From Emiliania huxleyi CCMP1516 (lineage: Eukaryota; Haptophyta; Isochrysidales; Noelaerhabdaceae), in the NCBI RefSeq assembly GCF_000372725.1, contig NW_005198243.1, forward strand, positions 131,187-195,186: DNA of 64,000 bases, in the 5' to 3' direction. Of this stretch, positions 54,928 through 64,000 are shown piece after piece. Both the position numbers and the translations under genes were made by a program. The notes under the pieces were generated by a model. It ran no database searches. It was not told the DNA's origin and was given only the letters and a program-made list of their open reading frames with translations. Within the stretch, counting starts at the first letter, position 1. The number at the start of each line of letters is the position of its first letter.

Positions 54928-55833
54928 ATGGTGCGCGTAGCTATGACAGGGACCGCGGCCGCGGAGCCGGCGGCGGACGGGGCTGGCGCGCAAGCGCCGG
55001 CCACCGTCGGGCCGCCGGGAACGCGCCGCGGACGACCCTGGAATCGCTGCGATCGCGCGCACATGGAAGACTGTCTCATTGCCGCAAGGCTCGCAGGTGT
55101 GTCGCAGCTCAGGTATGAGTGCCCTGGCTACGGGACGGCGACCTTCGAGCTGAAGTCCGAGAAGGCCGCGGGCGACCGCGAGCCGGTGCAGGCGGCGGAG
55201 CGCTCGATCGTCGAGCGCACCGCGTCGCGGAAGCAGGAGCCGACGGAGGAGCAGAAGGATGCTCGGGCCGCGGCTCGCAGGGCCAAAAAGGCCCGGCAGA
55301 AGGCGAACAAGGCGGAGAGGAAGGCTGCGGCGGCGGCCGCGAGCGAGGCCGAGCGTGCGGACTACCCGCACGCGCAGCTGCGCGAGAACGTCGAGTTCGT
55401 GATGGAGGGCTTGGAGGCTGCGGCGCAGGCGGCGCGCAACCCCAGCGGGTCCAATATTCAGGTCGCCTACTCGCTGCCTCCCGAGGGGGGCAGCGGGTTC
55501 GGCGACCTGGTGTACGCCACGGTCCCTCTGGGCTCCGTGGCGACGAAGGTCGCCCGGGACTGGCTCGCCAACGAGCTCTACGAGCCGTCCCGGAGCGGCA
55601 AAATTGATGCGGCCTGCAGGGACCGAAAGATCGCCGACCTGATCACGGCTGCCGGCGCCTCGGCGCCGGCCGACGCCGTGTTCGGCGGCAGGTTCGCGAC
55701 GGGCGAGGCGCCCCGCCCGACGACCCCCGCCTCCGAGGCGGACGAGGGCGACGGCGTCGGCGGCGATGGCGGGACCGGCATCGAGCACTTTGACCTTTTC
55801 GAGCCGGACCCCACCCCCATGGAGGATCTCTGA
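54928..55833 (+). CDS. Single-exon protein, unknown function
   Basis: 301 aa from ATG 54928; frame is open back to 54841 with a GTG only. The N-terminal part has GRPWNRCDRAHMEDCLIAAR and SQLRYECPGYGTATFEL, which looks like a compact domain. A Lys/Arg/Ala-rich helix (ARRAKKARQKANKAERKAAA) follows, then VPLGSVATKVARDWLANELY and an acidic tail ending FDLFEPDPTPMEDL. Charged helix plus acidic C-terminus suggests a nucleic-acid- or chromatin-associated protein, or a gag-like protein of a mobile element; neither is proven. It lies 70 bp right of the MITE-like element. Confidence 0.5.
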   Translation: MVRVAMTGTAAAEPAADGAGAQAPATVGPPGTRRGRPWNRCDRAHMEDCLIAARLAGVSQLRYECPGYGTATFELKSEKAAGDREPVQAAERSIVERTASRKQEPTEEQKDARAAARRAKKARQKANKAERKAAAAAASEAERADYPHAQLRENVEFVMEGLEAAAQAARNPSGSNIQVAYSLPPEGGSGFGDLVYATVPLGSVATKVARDWLANELYEPSRSGKIDAACRDRKIADLITAAGASAPADAVFGGRFATGEAPRPTTPASEADEGDGVGGDGGTGIEHFDLFEPDPTPMEDL

Positions 55834-56149
55834 GGTCCTCCCCAGTCTCACCCCACCTTACCTCTGCCCCCCCCTCCCCCCATCCCTCTGCCTCCCATAG
55901 GGCAGGATAGCACTAGCATATGCGCCTAGTGCGCACTGGGCCCACATAGATGTGACCCGCCCACTCGAGTGCGGCGCCCAGATGCTAGTGCTTGAGAGGA
56001 CATCACAAACGCGGCACGGCCCGTTTTGGATGTCTGCGGAGATTCTGTCTTAGCACACACAGTGAGTCATTCGGAGTCATTCGATGGCCAGAGTGCGATT
56101 GTGTGTGTGCGGGAGTTGGTTTGTCGGGAGGGAGGGGCAGGCTGCTCAC

Positions 56150-56290
56150 CCACGTGCACCGGGCCAGTGCTTGCACTTTGAATGCCGTGGGGCTCCTGCC
56201 CGTGTCCGGGTGTGGAGATGCGAGGGTCGCCCCCCCTTGCCCCACCACTTTGTGTGTGTGGAGAAATTTACCTTACCTTACCTTACCTTA
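56150..56290 (+). repeat. Dispersed repeat family A, copy 4
   Basis: Full copy from GCACCGGGCCAGTGCTTGCA to a four-unit CCTTA tail at 56271-56290. Confidence 0.85.
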
Positions 56291-57189
56291 GTCGACACGC
56301 CTCCTCGCTCCTGTGTCGGAATTCGCGAGGACGCGACCCTCGCTACGTGTGCGCAGGCTGCTCCCTCGCGACCCCACACTCTCGCTGCATCGACCATCGT
56401 GCAAAGGTGCATGCTCGCCCTCCAAAGTCCGGCACCGCGGCAGCACCACTGCTCGGCCGCCCTCAAAAGTACGGCAGCACGTGCCACGCAAAGACGTACC
56501 CACAGCCATCCACCGCCTCGCCGGCCCAACTGCCGGGCCAAGTGGTCTCGAGGAAGTGGCCGGGGAGAGTTCTCTCTCCGCGGCCGTGCAGCGCCCACGG
56601 TGAGGCGGCCCCGTCTCCGAGGGGCGCCGGGAGAGCGCCGTCGAGAGCGGAGGCAGGCGCACCTACCGCCCGCACGCGCGAGCGATCAGACCCGCGGCCG
56701 CACGACCGCAGAGTCACCCCGGCCCTCCGCTCCTAATATATGGGAGGGGGGGAGGGGAGGGGGAGGGGGGGAGGGGGGGGGGGGGGGGAAGAACCGGGAG
56801 GAGGTTTGGTGGTGGTGGTGGTGGTGTGGTAATGGGGGGGGGGGGGGGCCTTAAGAGACGCCTCCCCCCCCGTGGGCTCTCCCCCCTTCCCCCCAACAAG
56901 ACCGCCCCCCCGGTCTCCTGTTTTTGTCCTTTCTCTATCGCACCCGGATTTTTTGTGGGTTCAAAAAACGCCCTGGCCCCGCAAACCGGGACGCGGGTGG
57001 GGGGATTGGGAGGCCCCTTTCTCATGCCGCACGGGGTCCGTTTCGCCGCCCGCCCAGAGCTCCCACAGGCTGACCTCGCCCCCGTGAACGGCTTCTGACC
57101 CGCGCTCCGTAGCACGGGGAATGCCGTCGCCGGATCGGGCGCCGCCGCCCGTTTGACCATCGCCGCCGCCCCGGGCCTTATGTGCGGAA

Positions 57190-57420
57190 CACGCCAACGT
57201 TGGGGCGGGAAGACGCCATTGTCCAGATTTTTCAGAGCCCCGCGTGACCCCTCGGGGGGGGGGGGGGGGCAGTGAGTGCGGCCGACTACGGTCGAACACA
57301 GCGGAGCCCCGCGTCCTCTCGAGCGCTAGTTGGAGTACAAGAGTACGTAATTCCGCTTCTAGGCGCGAGATAAGGGGAGATATGGGGAGATATGGGGAGA
57401 TATTCCGCTTCTAGGGTGGC
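57190..57420 (-). repeat. Dispersed repeat family H, copy 4
   Basis: CGTCCTCTCGAGCGCTAGTT and TTCCGCTTCTAGG match 33690-33805. As in that copy, a GGGGAGATAT minisatellite is embedded next to a CTTCTAGGCGCGAGATAAGG junction. Confidence 0.8.
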
Positions 57421-57504
57421 GGACCCCGTGCGCCGCGAAGGCGTCGGCGCTGCGGCGCATGCAGGCCAGCATGCCGCAGAAGTGCCCGGCCTGTTTCAGA
57501 CAGT

Positions 57505-57640
57505 AAGGCAAGGTAAGGGAAGGTCAACTTCTCCACACACACAAGGTGGTGGGGCAAGGGCCAGGCTAGCCCCTCGCGACTCCACGTCTAGAAGACAGGA
57601 GCCCCACGGCATTCAACGTGCAAGGCCCGCGCCGCGGTGT
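57505..57640 (-). repeat. Dispersed repeat family A, copy 5
   Basis: Starts AAGGCAAGGTAAGGGAAGG and ends GGCATTCAACGTGCAAGGCC. It lies about 85 bp from family H copy 4. Confidence 0.8.
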
Positions 57641-58342
57641 GAGTGAGTGTTCGAAGTGAGTGTGTGCGTGTGTGCGTGTGCCCGACCTGCATGAACACAC
57701 AGTCCTCCACCCCCCCTCCCCCCCTCCCCGTCCCCGCCACCACCCTCTCCGCCTTCTCCGAGCCCACCCCCACCGAGCCCGCCGCCCCCTTCGCCCCCAC
57801 CTCCCTCTCCGCCCTCACCGCCGCCACCGCCGCCACCTCCGGGCAACCAGGGCGCCGGGCCAAGGCTACGGGCACGCAAAATGCGACTGCGGCACGCTCC
57901 GAATGTTGCTGCCGAGGGCGTGCTGCCGCGAGCGCTGCCTTGCGCGGGGTGGGGGTGCGCCCCAAACCCCCATGCCCGCGCCCCGACCCCTACCCCACAG
58001 TACGCACCCATCCCCTACCCCCACGGTACCCGAACCCACACCCCCCTAGCCCTGACCCCTACCCCTCGTGGCTAGTCGGAACGCAACGACCCATCCCCGA
58101 GCATCTAGCGCGCCGGGCCAAGCGCGCGCCCCGACAGGAACGCCATCGAGGCACGCGTTCAAGCAGCGGAGGGCGCCGCCTATTAGGGGGAGATCTGGGG
58201 AGATATGGGGAGATATGGGGAGATTTGGGGAGATATGGGGAGATATGGGGAGATATGGGGAGATATTGGCGCCGCCTATAGCCCCCCCCCCCCCCCAACC
58301 TCCAGCCTGGCCCGAGAGCGAAGCCCGCATACAACACAGATT

Positions 58343-58601
58343 GGCTGAGTGACAGGGGTGGAGGTGCGCAGGACGGACTGGCTGAGTGACAGGGGTGGAG
58401 GTGCGCAGGACGGACTGGCTGAGTGACAGGGGTGGAGGTGCGCAGGACGGACTGGCTGAGTGACAGGGGTGGAGGTGCGCAGGACGGACTGGCTGAGTGA
58501 CAGGGGTGGAGGTGCGCAGGACGGACTGGCTGAGTGACAGGGGTGGAGGTGCGCAGGACGGACTGGCTGAGTGACAGGGGTGGAGGTGCGTGTCAGGATT
58601 G
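58343..58601 (+). repeat. 37-bp minisatellite, seven copies
   Basis: Unit GGCTGAGTGACAGGGGTGGA plus GGTGCGCAGGACGGACT, starting at 58343, 58380, 58417, 58454, 58491, 58528 and 58565, nearly without variation. Confidence 0.97.
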
Positions 58602-59127
58602 GGTGGGTGGGCGATCCACACCTATACGAAGGGGCGAACGCCGAGCGTGGTGCACACGACGCCGTGAAGAGAGGGCGCGGGTCGAGGCAGCGGAGACCGC
58701 CGCCGCGGGGAGGGGAGGCGGTGGCTGCGGCGGGAGAGCTGGCGGCGGGAGAGCCGGCGGCGGGGGGCGGTAGGAGGAGGAACGCGTGCGCCGCGGCGAA
58801 GGCCAGCAGGCCAACGGCGACCACCTTTGGGTGGTGCTGGGGCGGGCGGAAGGAAGCTGCCCCCGCCGCCGCCGCCACCCTCTCCGCCGCCCCGTCTGCA
58901 GCCTTCCCCGCCGCCGCCCGCTTCGCCCGCGCCGCCGCCATGGCCGCCTCATCCCCATTCACTGCTGCCGCCGTATCCACCGCGCCCTCTGCCGCCGCAT
59001 CGCCGCCCTCGCCGCTGCCGCCGACGGCGTGCGGCTCCTCCTCTCCCTCCGCGACGATGGCGGCGGCGGCGAAGAGGAGGAGGAGGAGGAGGAGGAAGGG
59101 CGGCAGGGCGGCGCCGAGGGCGGGCAA
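58602..59127 (-). CDS. Possible secreted or membrane protein (weak)
   Basis: An open minus-strand frame begins with a strong signal-like stretch (ALPPFLLLLLLLFAAAAIVA). It then has an acidic Ala-rich part and a second hydrophobic segment (VVAVGLLAFAAAHAFLLLPP), and runs into the 37-bp minisatellite. No ATG is present in frame (first codon TTG), and the sequence is Ala/Gly-biased. It could be the second exon of a gene or an artefact of base composition. Confidence 0.25.
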
Positions 59128-59606
59128 GTTGTCTGGCTGAGCGAGGAGGGAGAGCAGCGGCGCCGAGGAGGCGAGGGCAGGCCTGCGTCATGTCGAACAC
59201 ACAAGAGTTAGGGTGTGAGAGTCCAGGTGCAAGTGTAGGTACAGGTACAATCAACACAATAGGCTGCGAATGAGGAGAGGGCAGGCGCCTGGCTGCGTCA
59301 CTATAACATGCCAGAGGCAGAGAGAGCGGAGGGGAGTGGGAGCGAGCTGCGAGGCGGCGTCCGTGTGTGCATGGCAGGGGCGTGAGTAAATAGACTGATG
59401 GCAGGGCTGCGTCATGAACACACTAGAGTCGGAGAGCGAGAGTGGAAGGGGGTGAGAGAAGGGAGGGGCGTCCGTGTGCATGGTTCAGGGAGAGAGTGGG
59501 AGTGAGCAAAGAGCGCGTGGTGAGTACACCAGGCTGCAATTCAGCGATCACAGCGGAAGACGGCGGAAGGCGGCCGAATGCTCGAGTGCTAGTCGGCAGG
59601 GCTCTC

Positions 59607-60249
<643 letters not shown>

Positions 60250-60833
60250 TCAGGGGCCCCGCTGGCGCCGCACGGGCTGCGCAGTTCGCCTGTCCGAAGC
60301 GTGGTTGGCTACCTCCCGCGCCGCGTACAGTGCGGCGAGGGGAGGTAGTGCCGCGGCGAGCCGAGGCAGTGTGACGCAAAAGAGGCGCGCGACTTGCGAC
60401 GAGGGGAGGAGGCTAAGGACGCCGTGCACTTCCCGGCCCTCACTCAGGTAGTAGACGCGTCCGGAGGCGTCGAGCACGCGGCGCGATCTGATGCGGTGCG
60501 TGAAGGGCGAGCCGTCCTTGCGGTAGTTTGTCAGCGTGGTGGACGCAGAGCCGAGGCGGCACGCCTCGGCAAAGGCCCTTGCCTCTCGCGTGTCTGTCTT
60601 CGGTCCCTGCGAATAGGGTGACAAGGACGTCGGCAGTGTGTAGCGTCCGAAACCCTGTCGCTCCTTTCATGCGGCCGGACCATATCTGGCCATGCATGAA
60701 GGAGCTATGCACGGACCTGGAGGAGCTTTGGAGAGCTGCCGAGGGCCTCGTTGGCCGAGAAGCCACACAGCCGTGTCCACGCCGAGTTGACGGCGACAAT
60801 CCTCTCCCGCTGGTCGAGAACGATGGACGCCAT
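60250..60833 (-). CDS. PAS-domain protein (LOV-like without the reactive cysteine)
   Basis: Exons 60833-60717 and 60606-60250, intron 110 nt GT-AG, 157 aa. MASIVLDQRERIVAVNSAWT and LCGFSANEALG begin a PAS fold. After splicing, SSPKLLQ joins GPKTDTREARAF, and TLTNYRKDGSPFTHRI follows. This order matches LOV domains (GRNCRFLQGP.T, NYRKDG.PF). In the position of LOV's Cys there is Pro (SSPKLLQ), so the flavin-cysteine photo-adduct should not form. The domain is short and stands alone, followed by a 60-residue tail without motif. It may be a truncated sensor, a dimerisation partner, or one end of a larger gene extending upstream. Confidence 0.65.
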
Positions 60834-60912
60834 GGCACACTTAGTTCGTGATGGCCAGATTCGTCACAGCGAGATTTTCTTTCTTTAGTGCTCCGGTGGT
60901 GAGCCTGTGTGT

Positions 60913-61072
60913 GTGCCAGTCCGCGCCAGTCTGCGCCCTTGTCGTGCCAGTGTGCTGTGAGAGAGGCTTGTATCTTAAGAATTCTTTAGTGCGTGCCAGT
61001 CCGCGCCAGTCCGCGCCCTTGTCGTGCCAGTGTGCTGTGAGAGAGGCTTGTATCTTAAGAATTCTTTCTTTA
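60913..61072 (+). repeat. Tandem duplication, about 80-bp unit
   Basis: CCAGTGTGCTGTGAGAGAGG and then CTTGTATCTTAAGAATTCTT occur at about 60948 and 61028, each preceded by GTGCCAGTCCGCGCCAGTC. The unit's GTGCCAGT words recall family C. Confidence 0.85.
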
Positions 61073-61075
61073 CTG

Positions 61076-61150
61076 TCGTTCGTCATCATCTGTCCCGCGT
61101 CCACCCATACCGCGTTGGTGTCCAGTCCGAGCCTGACTGTTCTTCACCTT
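61076..61150 (-). repeat. Dispersed repeat family D, copy 3
   Basis: ACCCATACCGCGTTGGTGTC, the inverse of the family D core. Confidence 0.85.
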
Positions 61151-61230
61151 TCTTTTATTAAATGAACTCGGGGGCACAGGACGCGGTACAAACGCGGTAC
61201 ACCAAAAGGCACGGGCTGCCTGCACGGCGT

Positions 61231-61800
61231 TCACTCGAACGCCATGCACATGGCGCGGAGCAGCATCGGGTTGGTGTCGAACCCGAGCGGGTCCTCCTCC
61301 CAGTCCCGGTGCCCACCCTCCGCGTCATCCTGCTCATCGTGCGCGTCGAGCACCCTGCCGAGGCACAGGATCGTCCCCTTGGGAACGCCTGCCCCTCGCG
61401 CGCGCGGGAACTCTCCCTGCACCGCCATCACGAGCTTCTCGCGCGCCCACTTGCCGCCACGGCGGCAGTGCTGGGGCGCACGCTCGCGCAGCTCCTCGTA
61501 GAGCTCCTCGGCCCTCGCCACCTCCGCCGCCCAGCCCTCCGCTGACGCCTGAGCCGCCTTCTTCTCCCTGAGCGTCTTGAACACCGGCGGCGGCGCCGGC
61601 GATGGCGCCACCTCCGGCTCGCCCGCCGCCTCTGCAGCGCGCCGCCCCTTCCTCGCCTTCTCCTTGAGCCGCTTCCTAGCGCTCTTGGTCAACGCCGGCG
61701 CCGCCGCCGCGGCCTCGCCGGCCGCCGCACCGGCGATGGATGTCGAGGATGATGAAGATGATGAAGCCGTTGTCGCGTTGCAAGCGGGGCGGAGAGTACT
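61231..61800 (-). CDS. Small basic protein, unknown function (5' end unresolved)
   Basis: The open minus-strand frame covers SIAGAAAGEAAAAAPALTKS, then ARKRLKEKARKGRRAAEAAG, VFKTLREKKAAQASAEGWAA, ELYEELRERAPQHCRRGGKW and the ending LGFDTNPMLLRAMCMAFE. The C-terminal 110 residues look like a real compact domain (EKLVMAVQGEFPRARGAGVP, ILCLGRVLDAHDEQDD). I do not recognise it. No ATG is found before a family B repeat begins at 61801, so the start lies in an upstream exon or has been removed by that insertion. Confidence 0.45.
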   Translation of the reverse strand, partial: STLRPACNATTASSSSSSSTSIAGAAAGEAAAAAPALTKSARKRLKEKARKGRRAAEAAGEPEVAPSPAPPPVFKTLREKKAAQASAEGWAAEVARAEELYEELRERAPQHCRRGGKWAREKLVMAVQGEFPRARGAGVPKGTILCLGRVLDAHDEQDDAEGGHRDWEEDPLGFDTNPMLLRAMCMAFE

Positions 61801-61892
61801 AACCCGATCCCGATCATCCGGCCCGCTGGGTGCGCTTCTTAGCTCCCCGGCCCTGGATGTGAGGTTACTGACTGCACTCCAAGTGCTCTGGA
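61801..61892 (+). repeat. Dispersed repeat family B, 3' part
   Basis: AACCCGATCCCGATCATCCG then GCGCTTCTTAGCTCCCCGGC to ACTGCACTCCAAGTGCTC. It is followed at 61925 by AAAATTTTCTCTGCGGGGCT, also similar to 25367-25385. Confidence 0.85.
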
Positions 61893-62091
61893 CTAATAAA
61901 ACTGCGATCTCAGTGCCCCAGCACGCAAAATTTTCTCTGCGGGGCTACCGTCCCGCACCCCGCCTGGGATGAATTCACACCTGGAAAACTCATCGGATTT
62001 GGGCCACTTGCCTGGGCGACCCCGGACCCCTGGCGGACGATCATGGTGCCCCCCGGGACCCCCCGTGCGGGGGCCTTCCAGAATCCACCCC

Positions 62092-64000
62092 TCACATCTC
62101 GAGCTCGAACCCTTCCCGCCCGCTCACCGCATCGTGAATCGCTTTCTCCCCCTCATCGCCCAAGTTGTTGTAGCTGAGGTCGATGTTTTTCAGCACCGCG
62201 CTGCCCGACACGTACTCGGCGAGCTCTTCGGCGCCAGTCGGGCCGATGCCGCAGGCAGCCAAGCCCAGCGAGGTCAGCTTGTTGCGCTGCCGCTCGACTC
62301 GCACAATGCTGAGGGCCGCCTCCTCGGTGAGGCTGTTGCCGCCCACGTCCAAGGAGGTCAGCACCCCGTTGACCGCCAGGGCCTCGCCGATCGCCATAGC
62401 GCCCTCGTCGCCGATGCCATTGCCCCAGAGGTTCAGATCGGTCAGCACCCCGTTGCCTCGCAGAGCCTCGGCGATCGCAGCGGCGCCGGCGGCGCTGATG
62501 CGATTGAAGGGGAGGCTGAGGCTTTTCAGCACGCCTCGTTGACCTTGAGGGCCTCGGCGAGCGCTGTGATACCGGCGGCCGAGTAGGTACCGCGGCCAAA
62601 GCGATCGAGGCCGCACAGCTGGTTCTCGCCGAGGTGGAGCTTGGTAAACACCTCATCCATGAAATCGATGCCGCACAGCTGGTTTTGGCTGAGGTTGAGC
62701 GTTTTCAGCACCCCATTGCCGCGCAGCGCCTCGGCGATCGCAGTGGCGCCCTCGTCGCCAATCTCGTTCCCGTAGAGGTTCAAATTGGTCAGAACCCTGC
62801 TGAAAAAAATACCATGCATATCCCAACGAAAAGCGCTACAAGACCGTCCGATTTCATGCACCTTCCTTCTCGAGCGCCCACTCACATCTCCAGCTTGAAC
62901 CCGACCCGCCCGCTCACCGCATCTCGAATCGCTCCCTTCCCCTTGTCGCCCAAATTGTTGTCCTCGAGGTCCAAGTGCGTCAGCACCCCGTTAACCGCGA
63001 GCGCCTTGCCGATCGCCTTGGCGCCCTCGGGGCCGATCCCGTTCACGCCGAGCCGATGTCGTTGCCGTAGAGGTTCAAATTGGTCAGCACCGCGTTGACG
63101 CGAAGAGCGGATGCTAGCGCCTTGGCACCCTCGGGGCCGATCTTGTCGTCCCAGAGGTTCAAGTCGGTCAGCACCCTGCTGAAAAACAAACAAAAGAAAA
63201 ACGGAATATACCAGCAAAAGCTACAAGTAGACCGTCCGATTTCATGCACCTTCCTTCTCGAGCCCACTCACATCTCGAGCTCGAACCCTACCCGCCCGCT
63301 CACCGCATCTCGAATCGCTCCCTTCCCTTCGTCGCCCAAATCGTTGAAGCGGAGGTCGATGCTTTTCAGCACCCCGTTGAAGCGCAGACCGGAGGCCAGC
63401 GCTTTGGCACCCTTTTCGCCGATGTTATTCCGGAATAGCACGAGGTTAGTCAGCACCCCGTTGACTTCCAACGCGGAGGCCAGAGCGGTGGCGCCCTCAT
63501 CGCCGATCGCGTTCGCGAAGAGCATCAACTCGGTCAATACCGCGTTGACGCGAAGAGCGGAGGCCAGCGCAACGGCGCCCTCGTCGCCGATGTTGTTGTC
63601 GACGAGCTTGAGGGTGGTCAGCACCCTGCTGAAAAACGCAAAAAGAATTTTACCACGCAAAAAGAAATCAATCTCCGCGACGCCGAAGCGCTTCTCAAGA
63701 CTCTAATCCCATGCACGTACTTACGCCCCCCTGGCCGACTCCGCTCTCAGCGCCCACTCATCTTGAGCTTGAACCCTTCCCGCCCGCTCACCGCATCTCG
63801 AATCACTCCCTTCCCCTCGTCGCCCAAGTTGTTGTAGCGGAGGTCGATGTTGTTCAGCACCCCGTTGACGCGCAGCGCCTCGCCGATCGCCTTGGCGCCC
63901 TCGTCGCGGATGCGGTTCTTCTCGAGGTCCAGGTGGGTCAACGCCCCGTTGACGCGAAGAGCGGCTGCTAGCGCCTTGGCGCCCTCGTCGCTGATGTTGT
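62092..64000 (-). CDS. Leucine-rich-repeat (RNI/NLRC3-type) protein, partial
   Basis: The gene runs off the right edge. At least four exon-like blocks (64000-63747, 63640-63268, 63178-62882, 62800-62092) each carry 28-residue LRRs of the ribonuclease-inhibitor type (NGVLTxLxLxxNxIGDEGAKAIGEAL). Each block ends with LGDEGKGAIRDAVSGRVGFE and then LEM, followed by a GTGAGTGG donor. Between blocks, introns share a CATGAAATCGGACGGTC word and TTTTTCAGCAGGGTGCTGAC acceptors, so whole exon-intron cassettes were duplicated. One block (about 63750) lacks the donor and reads into a stop. Near 62537 one base is missing (KVN then a frame change). The product is probably cytosolic and protein-binding; the locus may be partly decayed. 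Confidence 0.6.

Larger units (their letters stand above)
55834..58342. other. Repeat-rich intergenic region
   Basis: Holds family A (56150-56290), G/C homopolymer runs (56740-56860, 57250-57268), family H (57190-57420), family A again (57505-57640), and a GGGGAGATAT minisatellite (58188-58268). A cysteine-containing open stretch at 57880-57945 is not supported as a gene. Confidence 0.45.

Noticed and set aside
58343..58601. 37-bp direct repeats as a possible CRISPR
   Set aside because: No spacers between units; a simple minisatellite.

Overview
The window is nuclear DNA from a GC-rich unicellular eukaryote, most likely a haptophyte alga (Emiliania/Prymnesium-like). This placement is inferred, not searched. 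Genes are small-exon or intronless. Several proteins start with leaders that look like a secretory signal plus plastid transit peptide. Paralogues of ankyrin and SPPPP-type surface proteins are present. About half of the introns that can be placed by frame and family conservation start with GC rather than GT (about 20 of 40). Interstitial TTAGGG-like repeats occur. Two 100-N scaffold gaps lie at 21211-21310 and 32710-32809.

Layout. 0.9-2.7 kb: ankyrin gene. 4.2-6.5 kb: asparagine synthetase with a plastid-like leader. 7.1-7.6 kb: tail of a protein kinase gene. 7.8-9.6 kb: secreted type-B carboxylesterase. 10.6-12.2 kb: uroporphyrinogen-III synthase. 13.3-16.5 kb: ankyrin/coiled-coil/RING gene with one frameshift. 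16.5-19.3 kb: repeats and gene fragments. 19.3-23.9 kb: small leader-bearing protein, rhodanese, and a proline-rich surface protein interrupted by a gap. 24-27 kb: repeats. 27.3-28.2 kb: multipass membrane protein. 29.1-34.6 kb: a 14-exon gene fusing RidA, an FAD-linked oxidase and a creatininase-family hydrolase in one frame. 36.9-38.2 kb: cysteine-rich protein of unknown role. 40-40.9 kb: putative glycosyltransferase. 41.7-42.7 kb: element with terminal inverted repeats. 42.9-51.0 kb: inverted duplication carrying two actin genes that encode the same protein, with a chimeric ankyrin/P450-like gene between them. 51.1-53.2 kb: large multipass protein. 54.3-55.8 kb: MITE-like element and a single-exon gene. 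56-60 kb: repeats and microsatellites. 60.2-60.8 kb: PAS protein. 61.2-64 kb: small basic protein and a leucine-rich-repeat gene running off the edge.

Themes. (1) Intron birth: many introns are bounded by direct repeats that start exactly at the splice sites, and some consist of tandem copies of an exon edge plus a minisatellite. Other introns contain dispersed repeat families found elsewhere in the window, as expected for introners. (2) Gene fusion and remodelling: the RidA-oxidase-creatininase protein, the ankyrin-P450 chimera and the duplicated actin locus. (3) At least eight short dispersed repeat families, for several of which target duplications or empty sites can be read directly.
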